From Haemonchus contortus (Eukaryota; Nematoda; Chromadorea; Rhabditida; Trichostrongylidae), in assembly GCA_000469685.2 (NCBI GenBank), contig LS997564.1:25788459-25852458 (forward strand): a stretch of DNA of 64,000 bases, given 5' to 3'. Positions 1-12,200 of the stretch are shown piece by piece. The position numbers and the translations under genes are program-made. How positions within the stretch are numbered: position 1 is the first letter of the stretch; each line of letters starts with the position of its first letter. The notes beneath the pieces were generated by a model, which worked only from the letters and a program-made list of their open reading frames with translations, was not told the DNA's origin and did not search any database.

Positions 1-118
1 ACAGCGGAAGAGGCTGGAGAAAGCGTGTTCCGGATAGTTGAGGGTTCTTTCCATGATACCTCTCCCACCAAACTTAATAACGCCACCTTGCATCTCGTGG
101 CCAACGCCTCTTTTGTCC
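1..118 (+). CDS. probable upstream esterase exon, partial
   Basis: Frame 1 is open from the left edge to a GTGAGTG donor after FVR and reads like a soluble extracellular domain (EEAGESVFRIVEG, then NNATLHLVANASFV, with a possible N-glycosylation site NAT). It most likely belongs to the esterase gene. However, its end phase (2 nt over) does not match the phase-0 start of the exon at 321, so an additional exon between them, or another acceptor, is needed. I could not place it with confidence. Confidence 0.4.
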
Positions 119-320
119 GGTGAGTGTCCGGGATGATTTCAAATGAAGGTTGTTTTACAATACACATTTCCACAGTTTTCCCTTGAAAGAGCCTTTTCAA
201 GATATATCGATGATCCATCGAATACATTCGAAACAAGCAGGGTGGTCGCAGCCCTTCAAACGGTCAGTCTCGGAATAATAGGGCTATTAGAAGTTAGTCT
301 GACTAAAGTGATTCTTATAG

Positions 321-2020
321 ATGGAAGCCGATATCGAATTTGTGGCGCCTTGTCAGAGGGAAATCGATGCATATGTGCAGAATAATCTGACGGTTTATGC
401 TTACTCTTTCGATTATGTACCGAAGAGCCCAATTTTCGAAGTGGTAGGTAGATTGTGTGGTTCCCAGTGGCTGCTTTTATAGTCCGCCGGATCGTCGTCA
501 GCGAACTCTGAGAGCAGCCAGTAGGTTTGACGATTCCTCTAAAAGAACTCTCGATTCAGGAGAAGAAAGTATTCAACTTGTTCGGAAATAATCCCGTCAC
601 AATCACTCGTAAAGATCAGACATTAAAAGGTGGGTTTTAGTCCTCAAAAACCAGTGTTCCCGCGCTTTCATTCTTGAAAATGCTCTTCACCTTCTAATGC
701 ATATGTATACAAGGTGGGGTAATCCTGAATTTTAGGAGGCGGTACATTGAAATTTGGCTTCACTCTTATTTCGCGACACTTGCGCCACTTCACTTTGTGG
801 CATGACCTCATTATCTCGGCGATAGAATCGCACGTCTCCTCGATGGAAAGGGGTGATTCGCGCTGTAATGTATAAGCATATTGCCTTCAGGTGTGGGAGG
901 AAGGGACTCGTCTGGCCGCGGTCTAATGTTTTCATTAATTCTTGAATGAATTCAGCAGATTGTTTTACTTAAGTCCCCTTTTAAGCTCTTATCCTTAGTC
1001 AGCGTCTGAAGGAGGCGTATTCCGGACATCCAGGAAACCCATTTCTGTTAACGATGGAATAGAATTTAACTCAATATATCATCCAGCAAATGTTTTTATG
1101 AACATAATGAAAAATCAGAGCCCTTATGAACATGCTAACCACTGGAACTTAGATTTGACAGATCTTATAAAAAAATTTCGCCGATGCACGCCGCACTATA
1201 ACGCCCGACTATTAATTCTTGTTTGATTTTTCTCGAATACATCACAGAGAAACTTTTTTCGTTGGACTTATTAGTACAGCTAAATGTTATAGATCGAAAA
1301 CTAGAAGCATTCCATGGACTGGATCACGCGTTCATTTTCTCCCGAGGATACAGTAGTAACTTTGAAATCCGGCCTTTCACCAAAGAAGATGAAAACATGG
1401 CAAAGGTTCTAACGAATATGATCACTAACTTTGCAAAAAACGGTGATCCATCAACAAAACGGTGAGAATGACCCAAACCCCTGTGGTCAGAGACCTTTGA
1501 ACAAGTCCTTTAGGTTTGTTTGGCCATCGTTCAGCGGGAACAAGACAACCGAGCACGTTTCAATCAATCTCCCACCGAAGTGAGTCATTAAAATATAAAA
1601 AAAAGCTGGAAGTAAGAAGGAATGGTAAAGTACTCAGCAAAGGTCAGTCTTGCAGGATTATCCAGGGCGAACTGCACTGGCCACATCCGAAATTCTGGAA
1701 TGTCGAGGCAGAGCTAATCAGTCGGGTCGTCGCCCATGAAGGAGAAGTTCCAGTTGATCCTGATGCCGATCTGACCAACGAGGAACGAGTCCAAGTCAGT
1801 TGCTCATCTCAGGAATTGGTTTAATCCCTGACTGGTAAATTAAAATCTGAATTAATGTCTATATTTTCAGCTGAGCGCCTATCGACGAGCGTGGTGGGCC
1901 TTGTGGTTGTTAGTAGCCTTTTTGGCGATTGTCATCTGGGGAATCGTCATATACGCAGTTGTATCGAAAGGCAGTAGTCCGAGGAACAAACCCTACGACA
2001 ACATCGTCATAACCCGATGA
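321..2020 (+). CDS. type-B carboxylesterase/cholinesterase-like protein, C-terminal part, membrane anchored (partial)
   Basis: Five exons join in frame: 321-447, 1293-1461, 1514-1579, 1656-1794 and 1871-2020, with GT/AG borders and matching phases. Exon 1 to 2 gives PIFEVVDRKLEAFHGLDH, the segment that holds the catalytic histidine of type-B esterases (HGLDHAFIF corresponds to the HG..(E/D)..FVF motif). FTKEDENMAK and NFAKNGDP follow, as in the family, then ELHWPHPKFWNVEAEL, typical of the C-terminal end of cholinesterase-like folds. The last exon encodes a hydrophobic stretch of about 20 residues (WALWLLVVAFLAIVIWG) and a short polar tail ending in NIVITR, so the enzyme is probably a single-pass plasma-membrane protein with an extracellular esterase domain. 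The nucleophile-serine half lies off the left edge. Substrate is unknown; a neuroligin- or gliotactin-type adhesion protein is an alternative, but those usually lose the histidine. Confidence 0.85.
469..519. mobile_element. 51-bp miniature inverted-repeat element with 3-bp target duplication
   Basis: The element begins GGCTGCTTTTATAGTCCGCC and ends GCAGCC, and is flanked on both sides by AGT (466-468 and 520-522). Its left end matches the terminal repeat of the 260-bp element at 6147-6406. It sits in an intron of the esterase gene. Only the outer six bases are inverted here, so this is an internally deleted or end-truncated copy. Confidence 0.6.
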
Positions 2021-2080
2021 CCCCGTGCTCTGAGCTGTTAATTACAATTGTTATATTATACATTTTATTAAAGTATTATC

Positions 2081-2086
2081 AATAAA
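2081..2086 (+). terminator. poly(A) signal of the esterase gene
   Basis: AATAAA lies 61 nt after the TGA stop at 2018-2020, in an AT-rich 3' flank. It is the only canonical signal close to this stop. Confidence 0.6.
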
Positions 2087-2423
2087 TTAATTACGACCAT
2101 TCGGAAGCAGATCAAATGAAAAATCACTGGAATACCATCAGATTGAAAGGATTTTTATCTGAATAAAGCCGATGACTGGTCACGGCTCGCCTCGATTTGC
2201 TCCGCGCTAGACTATTCCAGACCTAAAACCACGAGTAATCAGTGTCGTGGAACTGTATTTGTGAGTCTTACAGAAAAGAAATGAGACCCAAGAAGCGAAT
2301 TGAAGGGAGGAATGTAAAAACAAGAATAAAACGCAAAAAATAAAAAGGTTTTTGTTTTTTTAGGGGGGCTGTTATGCAAAGAAAGACATTCTTGCTTAAA
2401 TTGAGAATCGTAGTGGAGGTTAG

Positions 2424-2548
2424 AATGCATAGGTGACCTATACAATGACCTTGGATGGCCATTCGATGCACAGCCCAGCGCTTTTGTCCAGCAAGTTGAG
2501 TCTGGTCCCACCCCGGGTGAGATTGGAGGCCATTGGCTTGGACGAGTA
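2424..2548 (-). mobile_element. tRNA-derived SINE, decayed fragment
   Basis: The plus strand reads CCTATACAATGACCTTGG and then a CAAGTTGAGTCTGGT-like block, which is the reverse complement of the central part of the SINE family best seen at 47990-48290. Head and tail are gone. It lies between the convergent esterase and REV3 genes (2087-3248). Apart from it, I recognise nothing certain in that interval; a stop-free minus-strand frame from 3211 to 2963 may be the last REV3 exon. Confidence 0.55.
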
Positions 2549-3248
2549 TCAATACGACAATTGATTCAGGATCACAGTTGATGGTGAGATCATGGTTTAA
2601 GGGAAAAGAAATGAAAGCGATGATTTGAGAAAAGCAGTAATTGGGGTAAAAAACGGAAAGACCAGAGCATACTCAGAAACGGCATCTTTCTATACCAGTT
2701 GATGTTATCAATGCATAGAGGGAAGCGTTGAATAAGTTCTGTGATTTCGTGACCGATATCATTCCCTGACGTTGCTTCGTATCTCATTTATGCAGCAATA
2801 TACTTCACCCTACATAGACACACCCATTTGCACCTTTGGAGGTCGTGGCTGTCAGACGGATAGCCTTCAGTTGACTTCAGACTTTCACTCCTCTCCTCCA
2901 GGCCGTCACTTGAAACGACAACAGTTAGCCCTCGTTTCACGAGCACCTAATCTACATCGTAGCTAGTAAAAGTTAAACGTAGTAAAAGTAGATAGCAGCG
3001 TTATCACCAAAGGGTCGTCCATATGAACAACCGCAAAATCATTTTCATCGCTATTTGTGCGCTCTAATAGAAAAATAAGCCAATCTTTTAGGTTATAAGA
3101 TGTTCCATCCTCATTATTACTATTACTACATAAAACACCGTAATCTCGACTGAGCAATCGTTGTTTGCGCTCGATGAATTTGGGTCTATCTCCAAAAAAA
3201 AAACGTAACACCTAATAGAAGAGTATCGCTTTTTGAAAAACAACCTAC

Positions 3249-6200
3249 TTTTTTAACACTGCATGCATAATTCTGACACTGATCCATGTCGCAATGGATT
3301 CGTTGTTGACAACGACTGCAGGCAAGCCGTGCAATGGCTTGCAGTCGCTCTTCACGGGCAAGTGAAACGAGAGCAAATCGGAATGTGGAACCAAATTCTG
3401 CACAGCAAGAACACCACGGATTACCACCTACTGTTAGGCATCCTGGGCTGAAACAGATAGGTATAGTTACGATTCAACGCCACAGAAATCTATTATGGTA
3501 ACTAATTCTCACGTAAAGCACATCGTAGAGGCATCTGCACGCCAGTTTATGGTAAGCGGGAGGAGATCGGTGACCCTTCGCAGAGCAGGAAGAATATGTA
3601 CATGAGCATAATAAGTGAAGTGGATCTGGAAAAGGAGAACTTTCAAGAAAAATAATCGTTGCAGTTAGTCAGAAAGTTCAGAATGCTCTTTAAAAGGCAC
3701 AGAAAGAAAACTATCGAAAGTATCAACAAGAGCACCCGTGAAGTGATTAGTTGCTTTGAAATGGAGTACCTGCAGACTTTTATCTGCTAGAAAGTCAGGG
3801 ATTGATCGCACACACGAGATTACGGACGCGTCGGGAGCACCTTGTGTCACAATGTACGGCAGACGTTCTCCCACAAGTGCAATATGGGCAGGATTCTGGG
3901 CAGCCAGTCGCCTGAACGTTTGCTGCTTCACATATTTTATTTTGTCGTAAAAACTATGACTTACATAGCCACTTTCAACTGTGGAACGGGAGCGTTATCT
4001 GTGTAATGACCACGAAATTCTTTCGAGAACACGAAGTCAGTGTACGGTAAGTCCTCAAGTCTAGAAAGCTTCGTGTTGAGATACGTGCTTAACGCTCGCC
4101 AGTCTTGGGCAAAAATCAACTTCAAGCTGCGCTCCAACACCTGAAAGGAGATTACGATGCATGCCAGCTTTGAGCAAATGAAGGAAGCTTGTCGAATAGC
4201 CTGTTGATAGTTTGTAAATGTACTTTTTCGGCAGCAAAGTCAGAAAATACACGAAGGGCAAGGCTTCATGCTTCTTTAAACAGAATATTTGATCTATGTA
4301 AAGTAATGACCAGTTTGGATCATAGAAATAAGTTAGTACTAGCTGTTGACCAACGGTTTACCGCGGCACTTCCAATCGGCTACCCTCCCTCTCCCTCCCC
4401 CATTCAACTTCCAACTAGTCGCCAACGTTTTGAATGCTCATATGGCCCATCCAGTGACTTGCGGTGGCCAGTCGATGTACCAGAGTGTTCTCCCAGACGA
4501 GTTCTACCAGTGAGTCCGAATAAATATCTATTATGCATATGCTTGGAAATTTTGCCTCGGAGGTTTTCAAATCAGAATTGAGGTGATTCCTGTAAGAATG
4601 AGTCAAGCCCTCTTCTGGCCTGATATCCTCTGCGGTTCTGTGGCATGGAGGGTAATCATAGGTTACAGCAATCAGTAGTGATATTAAAGGATAAAAGGAT
4701 AAAGTCTTGAGGCGCTAATCAATCCCACCAAAAGGGTGCGTCCACCCATTCGACTTCCATACCGTGGTATCATTACCTTCTCATATTCTTTCTTTGTGTA
4801 GAAGAGCAATGATATGATTACCATGAATACCCTTGGCAATCATTGGAGGTGGGTGATCCCGGAACTCATTTTCTGCCTGAAGGAAACTCATCCAATGGAA
4901 TTGAACTCACATTTGCTACCACCATGCACGTATCTCTCCGAATAGTTTCCAGTCCTTTGGAGTCCAGCTGACCTTTTTCGTCGTCTTCACTCTCATACAT
5001 CCATCCAGCATATCGCTTCTTCGTTTCCAACACACAACCCATATAAACCTGGAAATGTGTTCGTTTCAGTCCCAGAGGGACACATCCGCTGGATAGCAGG
5101 AAGGTCTGATCCTATACCTTCTCTAGTTTCAGGACAACAGGAGTAGGATTGACTTTCGTGATGTCCTCAGCAATACGACGACCAATTGCGAACGCTTCAG
5201 CTTTAGTAGCTCCTCAAAATGAAACAACTTTCCAAGTGAAACAGTCTATGGCTTCCAATACTGCTTTAGCTAAGACCACCTTCAAGGGGCAGGTGGAGAA
5301 ACATAAGCAGGAAACAACAAGCAAACCTGGTACAAGCACAAACATGCTGTCGGTATCGCCGTAGATCACCTGGGCACCACCATAGTTTCCTTCTTTCACT
5401 TGAGCAATCGCTCTTTCCAGCGTTTCTCGACCTTTTCCTAGAATAGCATCGGCAACCTAAAGTAGTACAAGGGTATTCCAGTATGTCAGACAGTATTACT
5501 GCCCCACATTTAACTACCTATCCGAACATACGCTAGGTCGCTCGGAAGGTCTCAGCCGAGAAGCCAGAAGAAAAAAAGATTTTTTAGGAGCCTTTTCGTA
5601 GTTCTCATGTAACTGCTTTATAAGGACAAAGCCCATTTGTATGCGCATAACATATCCGGCTCTCTCTTCCCCGCCTGCTCAGCCAGGTAATGATCGAAAT
5701 GTCTACCCACATTCGTCACGTCAAGTTGGGATTTAGCCATTCCGAAGCTGAAGCCCGTCAAAACTTGCGTCAACTACCTACCCTGGAGATCCCATCCGAG
5801 TGGTTCTGCCCATGCCTTGTTCCAAACCTCCAAAGCCGAAGAGAAGAAGCTCGGGAATGAGCTTCAACCTGGTCAACGATCAGATATCATGACATCTTCA
5901 GATATGAAACGTGCAAGGAAGGAGATGGTTAGCGACAGGTAGCGTACTATCAGGAGAAGCATGGTCCGGGGATTCATTCCTAGTTTTTCTTTTGCCCAGA
6001 ACAGCCAAGCCTTGCATCGTTACGAGTTTTATTGACACCATCCTCGTCCAACTCGTTAGTCATCGTATGTATAGACTACATATGTACGTATTCAAGGACC
6101 ACCATGATTCTGATTAGAAGGCGATTGCGAGGCGCATACTGCGAATGGCTGCTTTCATAGTCCGCCGGCGTGCCACGAGGCAGTGCTAGAGGGGAGGAGG

Positions 6201-9200
6201 GCGGCAGAAGGTCGGTCGAGGGGTTGAAAACAAAGAAGAACAAGATCAAAAACCAAACAACCAGGGGCTCGTACAAATGGTTTTTGATCTTGTCTCTCCT
6301 TGTTTACAGCCCTTCGAGCGGCTGACCGACCGTCTGCCGCCCTCCTCCCCCCTAGCACTGCCTCGTGGCACGCAGGCCGGCCGGCCGGCGGACTATGAAA
6401 GCAGCCAATGAGAGTGATTGGCGCCGAAGAGATAAGACCTCATGCGGCCTAAGCGCATACAAGTGAGAGGCGAGCTAAGAAATTGCATGTGACTTTCCGA
6501 AATACTACACAAAAAGTCTGGACTATTAGAAATTTACTTAAGATAAATATAATACTTTACGAACACTCTCATAGCAGGCGAATAAAGCTGCCCGCAGCTT
6601 CACCGGCTGTTTTGCCGCTAGAAAGGTGATAGTCTTTTTGAGAAAAACTTCACCTCAACACATGGCATTCTCCCGCTGAAATTCGCACTTGTGTAGCCGT
6701 AAGTGACGTTGGCTACGAGCTTTAAAGCTAATTGACGAGCATCAAGGACCCGCTTCAGACGCTAAAAAATACTGAATCCAACACAAAGAAACCTTACCAA
6801 GGGAAATTAAGCTCACCTTGCTAGTCACGTGTTTCATTGCCGATTTCACCATAATACGTGCCCCGAGAACCTGTAGGTATTCTGTAAAATGACCACTAGT
6901 ACAACTCTCCTTCAAATTCGCAAACCTCGCGTAAAAGTGTGGGTAGTATGCCACTACGCTTTGAATGAGTTGCAAATGCTGCTGAGAGAGGAGAGCAGTG
7001 TAGCATTTTCTTCGTCGCACATTCCACAAACGATGATCTCTGTAGTAAAAGTATTCAATGACATACTTCATGATAAGAATGATTTCTGAGATTTCCCCAT
7101 ATTATAAGTTCGAGACCCCGCCTTATACCGTACCTGCCGTTATAAGGTCGAAAAACGTCCTGTATAGGGCACAATAAGAGGCGAGAGATTGTATGATGTG
7201 AATGCCACATCCATAGTGAAAGAGTTTCAGTTGTAGAGGATGCACTATCTCGAGGGGGTCATAACCCATAGCAACATTGGAGACAGTTCGGACGATTTCG
7301 GCTTGATGTGGTTAGTTCTTCGCGCAGTTGTAACAAAAAAGATCTCATCCAAAAGCCTCTCACATAGCATGCTCTTCATGGCGATCTCGTACAATATCTG
7401 TTTCCACTACTTCAGGAAAGCACAGTTTTTTGCGAGAAAGGCGGGTTTTCTCGCTTTTTTCACCGATGTACTGCTCAATATCAACATTTCTCACTTCAAA
7501 ATAAAAATGGTACCACAAAATTATCATGAACTGTGCCTATATGAAATTTTGCAGAAACACGCTCTTGCCCTAATAGCCTCAGTATGGTATTATAACTGAA
7601 ACGCTTTTTTCAAATACTAGCCCGGCAGCTATTTGTTACGTCATTGAGAAATTCCACGAAGAAACTCCGTGTGCTTCCCATTTCCCTGTGACGCCTTCAG
7701 GGTTCCAGTACCCTGAAGGCATTAGAAGTACATTTGTGAAGTATAGTTGCTACTAGAGTTCTACGCAATTACAATCAGCAGAGCACAGTATACTCGGCCG
7801 ACTGTGACTGTATTGATCTCTAGTAACCATTATACTTTGAAAATTAGACTAACGATTTTTTACTTGTGAGCCCGTTCCAGACAGTTACGCAACGCAACGT
7901 CACAGTAGCGGTGAATGGTTCCCGTCATACGACACAATTCGTTAAACTCATGCAAGCAATCAAGTTTGATCAGTGAACGTTCGTTGCGCGCGTCCGTCGA
8001 AGGTAGGTCACCCCGCCCACTTCGCGCGCGGCGCAGCCCACTAAGATCCCAAGATGACATTACAGTACCACCAAGTGTCAGCGAAGCAAACGATTTGCAT
8101 TCGTCCGTGCTATCTTCTCTTTGCCTGAATGCCGTGGACCAAGCGCAATTCGTATGTCCCACTGATACCCGCGACGTTTGTCAAAGATCGCGGCTGACAC
8201 TCCGCGTGCGACGGCTGCGACTTGACCTAGTTTCGACGGACGCGCGCAACGAAGCGCACCCGTTCCAGACCGTTAAGCAGAGCAACGTGCACAGGTACAG
8301 TAGCGGTGAGTGGTTCCCATTATGTGACACAACTCGTTGAACTCATGCAAGCAGTCGAGCTTGATCACTGTTTTTATTTGCTGGTTGGGAAGTTACAAGA
8401 TGAGATCTCCTTCGCTGGCCGAACGTTTCGGACTGTTCACCTATGTAGAAGGCCCGGTTCCCGATGCTACTGTTACAGAAACAAGTAATTTGAAACATCA
8501 GACCGACAGTAACAGCTTCATCTGAAACCGTATCGAAAGAAAGAAAATACTGAAAAACAAACAAGACGATATGAGAGGAAACGGAGCTCACCGGGACCGT
8601 GTATTTGATTGCACCGATTTGTATGCTACTTCCACCCGTACGATGCATTTCTTCAAGTGCTGTCACCTAGAATTCGTATTAACAATTTGGAAAAACGTAA
8701 GCAGTCCCACTGCAACAACTCTACAGACGACTATTTCAGATGAGAATTGGACTCCATAGAAGACATTGTATACAGAAAACAGCAGAAATAGCAAAAATGC
8801 TTGTAACCAGAAAGTCACCACATACCTTACCAAAAAGCGTGGAGAAACAATAGTTGTAAGCTATCATCATGGACGGATAAAGTGACTGAAATAATCACGA
8901 AATAGCAAAAATCGGTTCGTATAATGCCCACAAAACGGACTAAAAGCGTACTTGAAAATCAAGAACGATGACTGGATCGAAGTACACTTTTGACAGAGGT
9001 TCCATGATGAGCTGCAGTTGTTCAGGTGCATCCATTCTGGAGAAGAATAACCTCATTACGAAAATTCGCCAAAGTTTACAAATAGGTCCTATGGATAGGG
9101 AAGGATTCCATCTAAAAGACCTGTGATATGGGAGTGCTAGGTAAAATGATTAGATAGTAGAAATCCAAGGTGCGGAAGAGCAAATAGAAAGATTCATTTC

Positions 9201-12200
9201 CAAGGCGAAACTCAGACAAAGGAAGACGGAAGCTTACTGTATCCTCTGAGAAGGAATAACAGACGGCATTACAAATCCTTGTGTATGAGCTAGCCGGAAC
9301 ATCATCGATTCCACTCGCAACTGGGAACCTCTACTCCACACCTGAAATCCTCTTCGTGTCTCTTCTTAGAGAATACCCCAGAAGCACTCACTTCATGAAA
9401 CTGGATACCATATACGCGAGCCATCTCAGCTGTTTTCAGGAACCAGTTGACTTCGTTCAGCAATGATATGTTCAGTAGCGCTAGCTTATTGACGTAACTT
9501 ATCACCATTTCACTAAAGGTTTTTTGCCTCATAATGATCAGAGGAAATCTTTAAAAACAACTTACTATCTCGGCTTCCACTTCCCAAACAGATTTTGACA
9601 AAGAGCGCGATCATCGAGTATCGGAAGCTTCCTTTTCAGAACCATCAATGCTGCCGTACCCCTGTCGTAGGACCTGCAAAAATATGGTACAGAGAAAGCA
9701 CTGCATATTTCCGTACGAAGCTGACATGCTTGTACTGACGTTGATGTACGTGGCTTCGATGATTGACAGCTCGTAAAATAAGGTTGATTTGTAAGAGATT
9801 CAGGGAGGAGGTGATGCAGTGTTCGCTACCGATATGACCAAGGCAAGAGAAGCTTAATTCATTCCTGGGGCGATAACTTCGTTCAGGACTCATTTGGGAG
9901 GACAAAACTACTGTGCTATACATTGGCTGGCTACAACTAATCATTGTATAGGCCGCATACAGACACTACTACGATCCTGAGGGGCATCGCATGAGAGGGC
10001 GCATAGCTTCAATAATATTGATCAACGCTAGGATTCCTTTTACTCTTCTCAAGTGTATATATTTGGCAATAGAAGTTACTACCACTCCTCCATGCCCACA
10101 GCAGACAATCTCCAAGACAAGTATGGTAACAACTAATAGACCCCAGACGGAAACCCTGTTGGCAAACAGGACCATCGATCTGGGGCTCAGTTCCCGAACC
10201 ATGCATATGTTAGAATGAGTCCTTCGCCATCACCAAACTACCGCCCGACTTGAACATAGTCAATCAAACTTCCAAAACTCACCTTAGCTGTAGTTCGGAA
10301 CGAAGTATTCTCCATACAGCTCGTAAAAGTCTACCCGAAGGAGGATTTAAGTCTTCAGGAAGATCATAGTGCCGATCCAAGGGCGCTTGATAACCTAAAA
10401 GACGCCAAAAGCAAATTTTCCACACATCTGTCTGGTACTCACATGGATGGGCAAAATGCCCATCCTCGGACGGGACCCAAACCCATATTTGTGTTTTACG
10501 GGAACTTGCTCTATATCCCCAATACCGAGACCCCTCTACCCTCGACTACACAATGACATTCTAGCATTAGTTAATCACCATTCACTTGTAAGACGTGAGA
10601 GCCTTCAGTCGATAACCGTCAACCGCTTTGAATCCCCAAGCTGTAAATTTTCCATACACACTAACGAATCAATGCTCGAAAAAGTGCTCGGTATTAGAAA
10701 AAGGGGAAAAACACTTGACTTGGTAATGAGGATTGAAACGTTTGGAAGCTTCGAGGTACATTGGCATGGCTGGATTGGCAATCTCACTCTCCCTTTCCCG
10801 TTATCACATCAGTTGAAAGCAATCCAATAATAGTACAGGTCCATTCAGTGGGAGAACAACGCAGGGGAAGATTTTCTCCTTTCATAGCTACAGTCGAATT
10901 CACTTGCGGTCGGAACTAAGCACACCTAAAAAGAAAACGTAGTTTACAATCCAGTACATATTTACCTCGTGGATAGCGTCCAATCTCCTGATGAAAGTCA
11001 AGGAATCCAAGAACCAAAGCTCTTCTGAGAACGTAACCCCAAGAAAGGCGGACTGTATCGTAACCAAACAGGATATCTGGATCTGATCTGGAAACATCAA
11101 GTCATCAAAAGTTCTTTTAGAAAACGCAATGTAGTAATAGTCTTACTTCTTCACCAAGCTCTTTAGTTCCTCAAATAAAGACTGCTCGTCAGGAACCCAA
11201 GACAGATTCTCATTCGACAGGTTCTGTAACAGGAAACAAGCAATTCTCAGTTATTTTCAAGATAGTCAACAGCTGTTAAGGCGCTTTTCTCTAGTTTGAG
11301 ATGAAGAATTCTTGGAGAATCTCTCTCAACGAGTCGGGCAAGTATGTAGGTAACGCTAAGTGGGTAGTGAAAGGCAGCTCACACTGAACAGCGGAGAATA
11401 AGGAAAGCTACAAAATATTGCTATCTCGCTCCCACCAATATTTTTTCTATAAGAGCAAGGTTAAAAAGGATTTCTGACAGATTTCGGAAACTGGAAAGCT
11501 GAAAGGATACAGTACGCTGTGAGAACCGCCTTCAGGCACCTATCGAATCGTTCCAAGTTAATTTCTACAGAACATATTCACAATTTTTATCATTCTTCCG
11601 AAGGAATACCTGAACAGGCAACGTCGTAATAAAAATCATTTGAGGCGATGTGGTGGTTCGACAAACATCTTCGAAGACGCAATAGGAAAATCCCAGAAGC
11701 GAATCGAACTGAAAGAATAACCCTCAGCTAAGGTTACCCTCATTGGAACATTGAAAATTCTTGAGAAATGAACCTGTGGATCTGGCATCGAAGCCTGAGT
11801 AAACACTAACAGTTCCAAGCTTGCCGCACTTAGGCAGGATATCCCTGATAGATCATCTTCCATTCTTTCGCCGTCACCTAAATTGAAAATGTGCCATAAC
11901 AAAAAAGCCTGCTGAGAAGTGGTATGGAAATGTTGTGCTGAATGGGAAATGAACTTGCTTGAGTCCTTATCGATAACATTTCTGTTGGACTTCTCTAAAC
12001 GCTATGCGGTATATTCCATAAGCGTGGGCGAATACCTCGTAACGCCGCCGCAATCTGTGCAAGAATTATTCAGGTATCAGCTACAGAGCGCTCTTTGATC
12101 CCAGCTACTTTCTTCACGGTTGATCTTTCGCAGCTAGGGAGAGCGGTCGGGCGGTCGGGGGAAGACAGCACCAAGGTCCCCTATCACCCACAAGGTCCCG

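Noticed and set aside
522..631. An additional esterase exon (IPLKELSIQEKKVFNLFG frame)
   Set aside because: The flanking exons at 447 and 1293 already join in phase to give the expected PIFEVVDRKLEAFHG, so this segment is intronic or at most an alternative exon.
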